Shown here one piece after another: positions 37,687 through 45,914 of a DNA stretch of 64,000 nucleotides (its first letter is position 1; each line of letters starts with the position of its first letter). The position numbers and the translations under genes were made by a program. Under the pieces are notes generated by a model, which saw nothing but the letters and a program-made list of their open reading frames with translations, had not been told where the DNA came from and did no database searches. The DNA is from JACSRF01 sp963695505 (GTDB lineage Bacteria; Chloroflexota; Anaerolineae; Promineifilales; Promineifilaceae), in the NCBI GenBank assembly GCA_963695505.1, contig CAVOGX010000010.1, forward strand, positions 62,001-126,000. The letters run 5' to 3'.

Positions 37687-37947
37687 CTAACCCCCTGCAG
37701 TCGGTGGGAATATGCTTACCTTATCTCCCGGCTGCAACCTTGTTTGCAAATCGGCCGTGAGATTGTTGATGGCTAAACCGGCTATCAAATCCTCCGGCAA
37801 CGATAGCTGCTCCACCAAATCCGCGACGGCAGCATGGCCTGGCACGTCAACGAGAAAAGGATGGTGGGGCAATCCCTCTACAGGCGGACGATAGTCGCGG
37901 AGGGCGCCGTACAGCTTCACTTCCACTTCCACATTACCTGAAGACAC
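37687..37947 (-). CDS. MoaD/ThiS-like ubiquitin-fold protein
   Basis: An 86-residue beta-grasp protein ending in the di-glycine tail FPPTAGG, as required for adenylation and thiocarboxylation in sulfur-carrier proteins of molybdopterin, thiamine or cysteine pathways. Strand/helix order fits (VEVEVKLYGALRDYRP at the N-terminus, LAINNLTADLQTRLQPGDKV before the tail). GTG start at 37947 directly abuts the TAG of the preceding gene (37948-37950), so the two are translationally coupled. No MoeB/ThiF or MoaE gene is nearby, so the sulfur acceptor is unknown. Confidence 0.75.
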   Translation of the reverse strand: MSSGNVEVEVKLYGALRDYRPPVEGLPHHPFLVDVPGHAAVADLVEQLSLPEDLIAGLAINNLTADLQTRLQPGDKVSIFPPTAGG

Positions 37948-38391
37948 CTAATCTTGCTGGGGCCGTATGCCCTGGTACACCCGGGGACCAGAAAAAGTGC
38001 GCAAAATGACGTCTGGTGACCGATTCACGCGCGCCGCAATTTCTTTGGCTGTCATGGGCTGGTTACCATTGGCCAGCAGCACGCTAAAAACGGCGTCAAC
38101 CAGGGACGCGCTGGCCATGAAATCGTCTGGAAGCTGGCTGAAGTAAATTTGCACCATATACTGGAAGCCATCTACTCGCCTGACTTCGGCCGTTTTCGGG
38201 TCAACCATGTCTACTTCTTCAGCATCAAAGTCGACCTCCATTTCAGCCATGTTTGACATGCGGGTGTACAGGTAAGTCTTTAGGTCCAGGTTAGATGACT
38301 CCCACCAATCATAATCAATATAAAACAAAGTGTCGGGTGTAGCCCGTTTTATGATGGGGGGTTTTGGTTTAGGACGTGGATTTCCGGACAA
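37948..38391 (-). CDS. Conserved hypothetical protein upstream of the MoaD-like gene
   Basis: Soluble 147-residue acidic protein, not recognised. A Pro/Lys-rich N-terminus (PRPKPKPP) is followed by DTLFYIDYDWWESSNLDLK, an acidic stretch (DFDAEEVDMVD) and a C-terminal helix-turn-helix-like segment, LANGNQPMTAKEIAARVNRS followed by PDVILRTFSG. It could be a DNA-binding protein. It is head-to-tail with the MoaD-like gene with no gap, suggesting a joint role. Confidence 0.55.
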   Translation of the reverse strand: MSGNPRPKPKPPIIKRATPDTLFYIDYDWWESSNLDLKTYLYTRMSNMAEMEVDFDAEEVDMVDPKTAEVRRVDGFQYMVQIYFSQLPDDFMASASLVDAVFSVLLANGNQPMTAKEIAARVNRSPDVILRTFSGPRVYQGIRPQQD

Positions 38392-38460
38392 AACATCTCC
38401 TTCAATTTTGGTTGCTTAGTTTGCTTATCCAGCAATTTAAGCAGGGTGAGCCTGATTTTA

Positions 38461-40038
38461 TTATCCTCGCCAATTTTCACTTTCAAAGCGCCAGTAATGG
38501 TCGCCTACAGGTTTGAAGGCTGGGTGCCGCACCAATTCGGCAAATATCGGCCCCGGTGGTAGTCGCTTCAGCATGTTTAGCGCGCTGTATAATGTTTTGG
38601 CATGCACGGCATTTTGGGGATTGAGGCTGGCCAGTTCTGGAAACAGTTCAGCCAACAAGGAAGCAACGGAACGTTTGTGGGATTCTACACGGCGCGCTAA
38701 AGCATCAACGGCCGTTACCACATCTGTCCCCACAATGAGCAGGTCATCATAGCCACAGCCTACGCTGCGCCGCATTAACTCAAACTTGATGTGGTTTTCT
38801 GTCACTGTGGCCAGGCGCACCCATTCTCGCTGCGGCCTCCGCCGGTCAAAATTCAGGACAACTTTGCCTGGTTCTGATCCTGGGCGTAGATAAATGTAAG
38901 CACCCACAGCAATTTCGTTCTCTTCGAACCACTCTTTAAACCCATAAATGTAGCGCTCTTCTCGCACTACCCAGCCCACAATTTCTTGACCCGTGCCTTC
39001 GTCCAAAAACAGGATCCGCTGGCGAGGGGATTTGCTGGTAGGAAACAAGGGACGCGTGCGCGAACTAAACGGCAAGGTACCGGCCCAACGGTGGGGGTAG
39101 GTCAAGGTCAGGGTAGTCGCCTCGGCCGTGCCGACCGGATCCAGTTCTGACCATTCGTCATCGAGCTCACGCTCTAAGGCCAGCAGTTGGGGACTAAGCA
39201 AGGCGCGGTCATAAGAAACTGGCGTGTATTTGAGGCGCTCAGGGGTTTCTTTAACGCCATCAGGTTCTAACCGGCGCAAAAACCAGAGGACTTCACCCGT
39301 GGGCGCAATTTCATCAAAACGGCCGTCTTGCAGCATGGCGTAATTCAACGAGAAGCGCTTCACAGATGCGTCAATGCTGCTGTCCAGGTCTAAATGGGGG
39401 ATAATTTCTTGGGGGGGTAAGGGTCCGCCTTCATTAATCTCCAATATCGCTTCGGCCAAATGCAGATGCCCTACATTGATATCCATCATCAGGGCTTTCA
39501 GGAACCATTCTTGGCCCAGTCGTATCCATTCGGTGGATTCTTCCAGGCGTTTTACCAGCTTCTTTTCCACCAGATGGCTGTAAAGATCGAATAATTCCTC
39601 AGCGTCAATGTTCAGCATGGTTGCCATCAGGTCTGCTTCATCCACGTTAAGGCTGTGCTCTGCCTGTAAGTCGGCAGCAAATTCACGCTTTTTACCATTG
39701 ATGTCGACAGTGGCTACATTAAAAGCGCCATATTGCGGGTTATAACCCTTACGCACTGCCTTAACCTGACCATGGGCAAAGTGCATCATCGGGAAAACCA
39801 ATTCCTGACCCGGTTCAAAACTGTTTCGAGGTTGATAAACCGTGCGGCCAGAAAGCAAGCGTTCCACCTGGCGGAGTTCTTCGGCAACTCGATAAGCTAT
39901 CACAACCCGAGCTAATTCAATCGCTCGCTGTGGCTTCTCCACTTCTAATAAGTGATTAGAGATTTGCTCAATATCTTTTTCAGTTGGTGTAAAGTTGAGT
40001 CCCCAATAGTCTGCTGTTTGGGTTTGGGCTTGAATCAC
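38461..40038 (-). CDS. Uncharacterised 525-residue protein
   Basis: Not recognised. Soluble protein with an N-terminal helical part (IEQISNHLLEVEKPQRAIEL). A beta-rich segment contains FVFP-like blocks and AFNVATVDINGKKREF. A helical/winged-helix-like middle (ELFDLYSHLVEKKLVKRLEE) follows, then a C-terminal region with YIYLRPGSEPGKVVLNFDRR and KRSVASLLAELFPELASL. No signal peptide or membrane helix. GTG start at 40038 is supported by AGGAGAAGG. The modular winged-helix appearance suggests a nucleic-acid-related role, but this is a guess. Followed after ~70 bp by the small HTH-like gene on the same strand. Confidence 0.5.
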   Translation of the reverse strand: MIQAQTQTADYWGLNFTPTEKDIEQISNHLLEVEKPQRAIELARVVIAYRVAEELRQVERLLSGRTVYQPRNSFEPGQELVFPMMHFAHGQVKAVRKGYNPQYGAFNVATVDINGKKREFAADLQAEHSLNVDEADLMATMLNIDAEELFDLYSHLVEKKLVKRLEESTEWIRLGQEWFLKALMMDINVGHLHLAEAILEINEGGPLPPQEIIPHLDLDSSIDASVKRFSLNYAMLQDGRFDEIAPTGEVLWFLRRLEPDGVKETPERLKYTPVSYDRALLSPQLLALERELDDEWSELDPVGTAEATTLTLTYPHRWAGTLPFSSRTRPLFPTSKSPRQRILFLDEGTGQEIVGWVVREERYIYGFKEWFEENEIAVGAYIYLRPGSEPGKVVLNFDRRRPQREWVRLATVTENHIKFELMRRSVGCGYDDLLIVGTDVVTAVDALARRVESHKRSVASLLAELFPELASLNPQNAVHAKTLYSALNMLKRLPPGPIFAELVRHPAFKPVGDHYWRFESENWRG

Positions 40039-40131
40039 ATCCTTCTCCTGTAATCAAGGGGAATTCAATATTGAGGTATTAATTCACGGGATGAGAACAA
40101 TAATATGAAGTTCTTTTATAATTTGGAAACT

Positions 40132-40155
40132 TTGCACCTCATCCGCAAGGTGCAA
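40132..40155. promoter_or_regulatory. Inverted repeat TTGCACCT / AGGTGCAA
   Basis: Perfect 8-bp arms with an 8-nt spacer in the 284-bp gap between the divergent 525-residue and DUF1990 genes. The rest of the gap is AT-rich without other structure seen. Candidate operator. Confidence 0.4.
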
Positions 40156-40322
40156 TTATACCAACCTTAAGCCCAGTTGACGAATGGGCAACAATACATT
40201 ATGTCATGTAAGTGCACAGGAAGTTGCCAAGGCTCTGCAGCCAGCATAAAATAAACTAATATCAGAAAATTAGCTTTTTCTTTCCTTCTTAGATTGCCCC
40301 CTATGGGAAAACAGGTCAGCAT

Positions 40323-40943
40323 ATGGCTTTTCTGACTACAGCTACCCTCAGTTGGTTCGATGATGGGTGCTGCGACGTTAAGTATTTAGACCTCTGGGCC
40401 AATGAGGCCGCCAGCTTTACACCTGGACAGGTTCTAGACGCCAGTTGGCAGCAGGACCACCACGAAGTTTGGTTAGGCCACGATGGAAACGGCCGTCTCT
40501 TCCAACACGCTGCTCAACTCCTGCTTCACTACCTATTTTATCCCCCTACACTATTAACCCCCACCAGCGATTTCACTCTAGGAAAACGCTCAATGCGAAC
40601 AGGAGATATGATCATCCAACGCATCCACCTGGCGGCAATATGGAAATATCATCTATTGGATGTTATTGGCGTAAATCGCATATACGAGGTCACTCAGGAA
40701 CCCCGCCTTTGCGGATTTAAATACATCACCCTTGCCCCTCACATCACCGAAGGTGAATGGGCTGTCAATATCAAATGGCGCCCGGACGGCAATCTTATCC
40801 TCTCTTTGGAAGCAACTTCCCGTCCCGCAGCTAAAGAGCCTCAACGCAACCATAAATTCATCAGAACCATGCAAAAAAAGGCCTATCAGCAGGGCATTAA
40901 ACATTTTAAGAAGCTCTTAGCAGAAAGCCCTTACCAGCCATAA
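40323..40943 (+). CDS. DUF1990-like protein
   Basis: Soluble protein of 206 residues. The C-terminal half matches the DUF1990 pattern: a hydrophobic core (HLLDVIGVNRIYEV), then PRLCGFKYITLAPHITEGEW, a strand with RPDGNLILSLEATSRPA, and a final helix ending in QQGIKHFKKLL. The family is found in bacteria and plants and has no established activity. A lipid or small-ligand binding fold has been proposed. ATG 40323 has only a weak upstream AGG. The exonuclease gene begins 9 bp after its stop, so the two may be co-transcribed. Confidence 0.6.
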   Translation: MAFLTTATLSWFDDGCCDVKYLDLWANEAASFTPGQVLDASWQQDHHEVWLGHDGNGRLFQHAAQLLLHYLFYPPTLLTPTSDFTLGKRSMRTGDMIIQRIHLAAIWKYHLLDVIGVNRIYEVTQEPRLCGFKYITLAPHITEGEWAVNIKWRPDGNLILSLEATSRPAAKEPQRNHKFIRTMQKKAYQQGIKHFKKLLAESPYQP

Positions 40944-40952
40944 TTATTCCCC

Positions 40953-41720
40953 ATGCAAAATCTTTATTCCTGGAACGTCAACGGCATCCGTGCAGCTCAG
41001 CGCAAAGGCTTCTTATCCTGGCTAGACCAGGTCCAACCTGACATCCTTTGCCTTCAAGAAACCAAAGCCCACCCCGACCAGCTTGATGCCCAACTTAGAC
41101 AACCGCCTGGTTACCTGACCTACTGGGCGGCCGCCGAACGCAAGGGATATAGCGGGGTCGCCCTTTACACCCGCACTCAACCCATCACGGTACAAATTGG
41201 GTTAGGTATTCCTGACTACGATCGCGAGGGTCGGACAATCATTGCCGAATATCCCGATTTCGTCTTTATTGGCGCATACTTTCCCAACGGCAGCCGCGAC
41301 CACAGCCGCGTACCCTTCAAAATGGCTTATAAGGCTGACTTTTTGGCTTACTGCAACCAGCTCCGGTCTGCCGGGAAATCGCTCATTTTTTGTGGCGATA
41401 TAAATACCTCTCATCGGGAAATTGACCTGGCGCGCCCCCGGCAAAATCGGAACACTACAGGCTTCCTGGACGAAGAACGCGCCTGGATAGACGACGTGGT
41501 TGAACAAGGTTACGTAGACTCTTTCCGCCACCTTTACCCTGAACGTACCGGTGCATACAGCTGGTGGAGCTACATTGGCGGGGCGCGGCAGCGCAACGTA
41601 GGCTGGCGGCTGGATTACTTTTTTATTTCCCCAGATTTATTGCCTGAGTTAGTCGACGCCAAAATCCACCAAGACGTAGAAGGGTCAGACCACTGTCCGG
41701 TGAGTCTGACCCTCAAATAA
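40953..41720 (+). CDS. xth: Exodeoxyribonuclease III (AP endonuclease family 1)
   Basis: Base-excision-repair nuclease of 255 residues that cleaves at abasic sites and trims 3' ends. Complete EEP-fold signature set: SWNVNGIRAA, DILCLQETKAHPDQL (metal-binding Glu), GYSGVALYTR, GDINTSHREIDLARP (catalytic Asp and Asn), SWWSYIGGARQRNVGWRLDY and the final EGSDHCPVSLTL (catalytic Asp-His). Length matches the ExoA/ExoIII norm. Starts 9 bp after the DUF1990 stop. Confidence 0.95.
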   Translation: MQNLYSWNVNGIRAAQRKGFLSWLDQVQPDILCLQETKAHPDQLDAQLRQPPGYLTYWAAAERKGYSGVALYTRTQPITVQIGLGIPDYDREGRTIIAEYPDFVFIGAYFPNGSRDHSRVPFKMAYKADFLAYCNQLRSAGKSLIFCGDINTSHREIDLARPRQNRNTTGFLDEERAWIDDVVEQGYVDSFRHLYPERTGAYSWWSYIGGARQRNVGWRLDYFFISPDLLPELVDAKIHQDVEGSDHCPVSLTLK

Positions 41721-41756
41721 CCTGTCCTGCCTCAAACACAATTTCTGAATGATGGG

Positions 41757-43193
41757 CTATGTTCCTTGAATGCCCCCTTCGGTTAGGTTGTAAACGTTAA
41801 GTAACTGATCTAAATCTTCTCCCCCCAGGTAGCCCTTCTCAATGACCACTTCGCGAACAGTACGGTTGCTGGTCATTGCTTCTTTGGCAACCTCAGCCCC
41901 TCTCAGATACCCAATCACCGGATTGAGTGCCGTTACCAGGATAGCATTCTTGGCCAGCCAACCCGTCGCTTTTTCGGGATTTGCCTGTACTCCCACCACA
42001 CATTTATCCGTAAAAGCATTGACGGCGTTGATGATGATATCCATGCTTTGAAAGAGGTTGTAAGCAATGATGGGCATCATCACATTTAGTTCCAACTGTC
42101 CGGCCTGGCCAGCCATCATCACCGTGAGATCGTTACCCATAACCTGATACATAGCCATGTTCAGCATTTCGGCCAATACCGGATTGACTTTGCCGGGCAT
42201 GATAGAGGAGCCCGGTTGGACGGCTGGGAGGCGAATTTCGTCCAATCCGGTAGCCGGGCCTGAAGAAAGAAGGCGAAAATCGTTGGCGATACGCGTCAGG
42301 TCTTGGGCCAGGGTGCGTAAGGAAGCGCTAAAATGCACAGCATCGGCCATGCTCTGCATACTCTCAAACAGGTTGTCGGACTCTTTGAGTTTGAGCCCGG
42401 TAAGCTGGCTCAAAGTCTTAACCATTCGGCCATGATATTCGGCGTGGGCATTCAAGCCGGAACCTGTAGCGGTACCGCCAATTCCTAAGCGGCGCAGCCC
42501 TTTTGCAGCTTGTTTAATTTTTTTTGCATTACGGCGTACGGCCAGAGCATATGCCCCAAACTCCTGGCCTAAGCGCACGGGAACGGCATCTTGCAGATGC
42601 GTACGGCCGCTTTTCACCACATTGTCAAATTCCGCAGCCTTTTGCTCAAGTTCCACAGCCAGGTGATCCAGGGCTTGCAGCAGTTCATCTAGCCGCCACA
42701 GGCAGCCCAGGCGGATAGCGGTGGGTATCGTGTCATTGGTGGACTGAGCCATGTTTACATGGTCGTTGGGGTGGACGGGTTTCAACGGCGCGTCCAGGGC
42801 AAACCCCAGTATTTCGTTAGCCCGGTTCGCGATGACTTCGTTCGTGTTCATATTGTGGCTGGTTCCGGCGCCAGCCTGAATGGGATCGACGACAAATTGA
42901 TTGTTAAACTTCCCGGAAACAACCTCGTCGGCAGCCTCCATGATGGCTTGAGCCAGGTCTGCTCCCTTAAAGGTCTGGCCGGCAACTTCTTTGTCAGGGA
43001 ACAAGTCCAAATCAGCATTGACTTGGGCCGCCGCACGCTTAATCATGGCCATAGACCAAATGAAGGCGGGGTATGGCACAAGACCGGTTATGGGAAAATT
43101 GTGAATAGCCCGTTGGGTTTGTGCGCCCCAGTAAGCTGTGCTGGGCACCTGGACTTCGCCCAGAGAATCTTTTTCAATGCGAATCGCTGTCAT
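41757..43193 (-). CDS. aspA: Aspartate ammonia-lyase (aspartase/class II fumarase family)
   Basis: Cytosolic lyase of 478 residues, probably deaminating aspartate to fumarate. Family signatures: GAGTSHNMNTNEVIANRANE, HPNDHVNMAQSTNDTIPTA, GRTHLQDAVPVRLGQEF and the catalytic loop GSSIMPGKVNPVL. The variants LQDAVP and LLSSGPATGLDEIRLP follow aspartase rather than fumarase, which usually has LQDATP and GSGPRCG, hence the call. A class II fumarase remains possible. ATG 43193 is preceded by AGAGG. Upstream lies the ferredoxin gene on the same strand, separated by a terminator. Confidence 0.8.
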   Translation of the reverse strand: MTAIRIEKDSLGEVQVPSTAYWGAQTQRAIHNFPITGLVPYPAFIWSMAMIKRAAAQVNADLDLFPDKEVAGQTFKGADLAQAIMEAADEVVSGKFNNQFVVDPIQAGAGTSHNMNTNEVIANRANEILGFALDAPLKPVHPNDHVNMAQSTNDTIPTAIRLGCLWRLDELLQALDHLAVELEQKAAEFDNVVKSGRTHLQDAVPVRLGQEFGAYALAVRRNAKKIKQAAKGLRRLGIGGTATGSGLNAHAEYHGRMVKTLSQLTGLKLKESDNLFESMQSMADAVHFSASLRTLAQDLTRIANDFRLLSSGPATGLDEIRLPAVQPGSSIMPGKVNPVLAEMLNMAMYQVMGNDLTVMMAGQAGQLELNVMMPIIAYNLFQSMDIIINAVNAFTDKCVVGVQANPEKATGWLAKNAILVTALNPVIGYLRGAEVAKEAMTSNRTVREVVIEKGYLGGEDLDQLLNVYNLTEGGIQGT

Positions 43194-43236
43194 GATTTAC
43201 CTCTTTCCTTTGAAATACGGTTTAGTGGGACAAAAT

Positions 43237-43297
43237 AAAAGCCGATTTAGCTTACAACGTCTGTGAGGACGAATGCCAGCTAATTCGGCTTTTTTTA
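43237..43297 (-). terminator. Intrinsic terminator after the ferredoxin gene
   Basis: Arms AAAAGCCGATTTAGC (43237-43251) and GCTAATTCGGCTTTT (43279-43293), one mismatch, 27-nt loop, with A/T runs on both flanks. On the minus strand it ends in TTTTATTTT, 40 bp past the ferredoxin stop and before the aspartase start. Confidence 0.75.
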
Positions 43298-43337
43298 ATT
43301 GTTGGCCGTTTGAGAGTAAATCGGCCGCTAATTTTGA

Positions 43338-43745
43338 TTAATCCATGGCGTCGTAGCCAGGACCTTCAGAGAAGAAATCGTAATTCGGTGGAATATCTTC
43401 GGTCAGATCCAGAACTTCCCCACCAGCTAACTGCTTGGCATTGAGCAGTTTTACCTGATGACCATCAATTTCACCCTCAAAGGGCTGGCCATCGGGAAGC
43501 AATTCCTTTGTATTGGCAATCCAAACGCCTGCAGGAGCTTCGTAATCAAAGGGTACTTCTTCTTCAGGGAAGATAGCTTCGTAGGGGCATTCGGGTACGC
43601 ATGCGCCGCAATCGATACAGGTGTCTGGGTCGATGTACAGCCAGGGCCATTCCTCTTCAGGCTTACCCAAGACCATGCACTCCACCGGGCAAACCTCAAC
43701 ACAAGCGGTATCACGCAAGCAGAGTCGGGTTACAATATGGGTCAT
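43338..43745 (-). CDS. Ferredoxin, 7Fe/8Fe type with C-terminal extension
   Basis: Electron carrier of 135 residues. The first cluster region has CLRDTACVEVCPVECM (Cys-rich with the CPVEC motif as in 7Fe ferredoxins) and the second has CIDCGACVPECPYEAIF. The remaining ~70 residues after the clusters form an acidic tail (LDLTEDIPPNYDFFSEGPG), longer than a minimal ferredoxin. ATG 43745 has AAGGAG seven bases upstream. Partner enzymes are not adjacent. Confidence 0.9.
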   Translation of the reverse strand: MTHIVTRLCLRDTACVEVCPVECMVLGKPEEEWPWLYIDPDTCIDCGACVPECPYEAIFPEEEVPFDYEAPAGVWIANTKELLPDGQPFEGEIDGHQVKLLNAKQLAGGEVLDLTEDIPPNYDFFSEGPGYDAMD

Positions 43746-43917
43746 AACATGTCTCCTTCATTAAAATTTGGGCAAAAGTATTTGGCGTAAAATAACTCCA
43801 TTATTATCCACCATGTTGATGAGTAATTGGTGAGTTACAGGTCTCATTCTAGCCATACCTAAAGCCTTTGTCAATTTTCTTTGCAGTGTAATTGTGGAGG
43901 TGTAAAAGCCCTCTGAA

Positions 43918-44259
43918 TCAGCCAAAGAGGCTGGTAACACGACCTAATATCAATTGGCGCTGCAAAAACCCAAATGTGCGACTGTCTGTGCTGTGCTCCG
44001 GGTTATCTCCTTCTACATGGTAGGTGTCATTGGGCAGAACGGCCGTTACCCGCTTCACCATTTTCGTCTCAGGCTGGTGCGGGTGCTGCACCATGACTAC
44101 ATCCCCAACTTGCGGCCCTTGATTTCGGTACGCCCGAACATCCACCAGCACTTCGTCCCCAGGTTGTAGCAGCGGAAGCATAGAGGCTCCGGTGATGCGA
44201 AAGCGCACCCGGAGCCTCATTATCCAGAGCAGCACATCTAGCAGATTGCTGTCTCGCAT
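43918..44259 (-). CDS. sodX: Nickel superoxide dismutase maturation protease (SodX-like, S26 family)
   Basis: Signal-peptidase-fold protease of 113 residues. Catalytic Ser26 in ITGASMLPLLQPGD and catalytic Lys69 in TKMVKRVTAV, followed by YHVEGDNPEHSTDSR, which is the family's conserved box. It lies directly downstream of the nickel SOD gene (67-bp gap, same strand), the standard arrangement for SodX, which removes the SodN propeptide so that the new N-terminal His can bind nickel. Unlike general signal peptidases it has no clear membrane anchor beyond the hydrophobic LLDVLLWIM start. Confidence 0.88.
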   Translation of the reverse strand: MRDSNLLDVLLWIMRLRVRFRITGASMLPLLQPGDEVLVDVRAYRNQGPQVGDVVMVQHPHQPETKMVKRVTAVLPNDTYHVEGDNPEHSTDSRTFGFLQRQLILGRVTSLFG

Positions 44260-44326
44260 TGACTATAAGTTGGCGGGATTTAGTAAATGGTATCCATTGA
44301 CCGAGGTCTATACCATATACCGTTTA

Positions 44327-44782
44327 CTAGCTGGCGACGTAAAAAGCCACATCCCGGCCTTTCGTAGCCCAGAAAATATCGTGAACTTGCCGCATCTTTT
44401 CCATCAACTTGTTGGCAGCATCCACGTCTACGTGCTGTTTGCAGTGGGAAAGCAGTTTAGTTGTGTCCCAGATGACATTGTGCAAGTCGGGGAATTGCTC
44501 CAGATGGACGGGCTTGAAATAGTCTGTCCACAGGACCAACACCTCAGCCTTCGCCAGGTGGGCCTGCTCTTCCTTGATGGAAATGTAGCGGCTCATGTTA
44601 TTCATGGACTCCAGGTCGGTCTTGCCTTCCAGAGCCTTAATTTTCTTGGTCATAGATACGACTGCTTCAGCAGCAATGCGCGCCGAAGCGGGATCATATA
44701 CGCCGCAGGGGCCATCGCAGTGCGCGCTAAGTTCAGCAGTCGCGGGGAACATTGCTTTGATTCTCGAAGTTAAAATTTTCAT
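44327..44782 (-). CDS. sodN: Nickel-containing superoxide dismutase
   Basis: Ni-SOD precursor of 151 residues that converts superoxide to oxygen and peroxide in the cytosol. A 20-residue propeptide (MKILTSRIKAMFPATAELSA) precedes the nickel hook HCDGPCGVYDP: His21, Cys22 and Cys26 supply the ligands after cleavage. The usual hook has Leu at the fourth position (HCDLPCG), here it is Gly24. The rest is the four-helix bundle (SYISIKEEQ-like helix, VLWTDYFKPVHLEQFPDLH). AGGAAGG precedes ATG 44782. Co-transcribed with the maturation protease. Confidence 0.93.
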   Translation of the reverse strand: MKILTSRIKAMFPATAELSAHCDGPCGVYDPASARIAAEAVVSMTKKIKALEGKTDLESMNNMSRYISIKEEQAHLAKAEVLVLWTDYFKPVHLEQFPDLHNVIWDTTKLLSHCKQHVDVDAANKLMEKMRQVHDIFWATKGRDVAFYVAS

Positions 44783-44892
44783 CTTTGCACCTTCCTAAAT
44801 AAACTATTGTGGGAAAAACCTATAAACAAACACAAGCTCGTTTCATTTTTACCTGTAAACTCGTAAGATGTCCACTCTACCAAACAAGGCTA

Positions 44893-45822
44893 ATGATCCA
44901 ATCAGATAATCCAAGAATCTCACCTTTTTTGGTGCTGTTTATCGGGGTATTAGGCATCTCATCCGGCTCCATTTTAGTGCGGCTGGCTCAGGGACTGGAA
45001 GTGCCATCGTTGGTCATTGCCGCCTGGCGGTTGACCTTTGCCACCCTTATATTGCTGCCCCTGGCGCTGACTCACCGGCGCCAGGAATTGGCGGGGCTGC
45101 TGCCCTCTGATTGGCGGCTGGCGATTTTGTCGGGCTTTTTCCTGGCTGTCCACTTTGCCACCTGGATAAGCTCCTTAGCATTCACCTCGGTAGCCAGCTC
45201 GACGGTGTTGGTGAATACTTCTCCTTTGTGGGTGGGGTTGGCAGCGCCATTTTTACTGGGCGAAGCTTTGACCCGCCGGTTAAAGGTGGGCATTGGCTTA
45301 GCCATGATAGGGACTCTAATTATCGGCATGGCGGACGTAGTAGCGGTGACAAACGGCCGTTTCCAATTCAGCCTGACCCAATTCACCAACCAGCTCAACC
45401 CCCTGCTTGGCAACGGGCTAGCCTTGATAGGGGCAGTAGCAGCCACAATCTATCTGATCATTGGTCGGCGCCTCCGTCGTAAAATTTCTCTGCTTGGCTA
45501 CATTACCGTGGTCTATGGCAGCGCTGCCATTTTTTTACTCCTGGCCGTTCTCATCAGCCACTATCAGCTTGTAGACTACCCGCTGCAAGCCTTTCTAATT
45601 TTGCTGCTTATGGCTGTATTTCCCCAACTTGTCGGCCATTCTGCGTACAACTATGGACTTGGCTATTTATCAGCCGCCTACGTTTCGATTGCCGTCATCT
45701 CCGAGCCCATTGGGGCCACGCTGCTAGCCTTCATCATCCTACGCGAGGTGCCAAACTGGTTGACAGTAGTGGGCAGCGTTTTCATCCTCTGCGGCATTAT
45801 CTATGCCAGCATGCGTCGCTAA
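44893..45822 (+). CDS. EamA/DMT-family drug/metabolite exporter
   Basis: Inner-membrane transporter of 309 residues with about ten transmembrane helices arranged as two EamA repeats. The first repeat has GSILVRLAQGLEVPSLVIAA and AWRLTFATLILLPLAL. The second has YTTV-like SLLGYITVVYGSAAIF and AYVSIAVISEPIGATLLAFI, the conserved EP motif of the family. ATG 44893 is chosen because the hydrophobic part begins right after it. An upstream in-frame start would add 28 residues without a ribosome site. Substrate unknown. Confidence 0.8.
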   Translation: MIQSDNPRISPFLVLFIGVLGISSGSILVRLAQGLEVPSLVIAAWRLTFATLILLPLALTHRRQELAGLLPSDWRLAILSGFFLAVHFATWISSLAFTSVASSTVLVNTSPLWVGLAAPFLLGEALTRRLKVGIGLAMIGTLIIGMADVVAVTNGRFQFSLTQFTNQLNPLLGNGLALIGAVAATIYLIIGRRLRRKISLLGYITVVYGSAAIFLLLAVLISHYQLVDYPLQAFLILLLMAVFPQLVGHSAYNYGLGYLSAAYVSIAVISEPIGATLLAFIILREVPNWLTVVGSVFILCGIIYASMRR

Positions 45823-45914
45823 CACAACGCATACGTATCGCAAACCCAATTCTTACACATTCCTCGTATCTTTATGTCTGTACATTTGTATATTATTGCA
45901 AGAGGAGTAGACGT

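Noticed and set aside
45823..45914. CIRCE heat-shock element ahead of dnaK
   Set aside because: No TTAGCACTC-N9-GAGTGCTAA or close variant is present.
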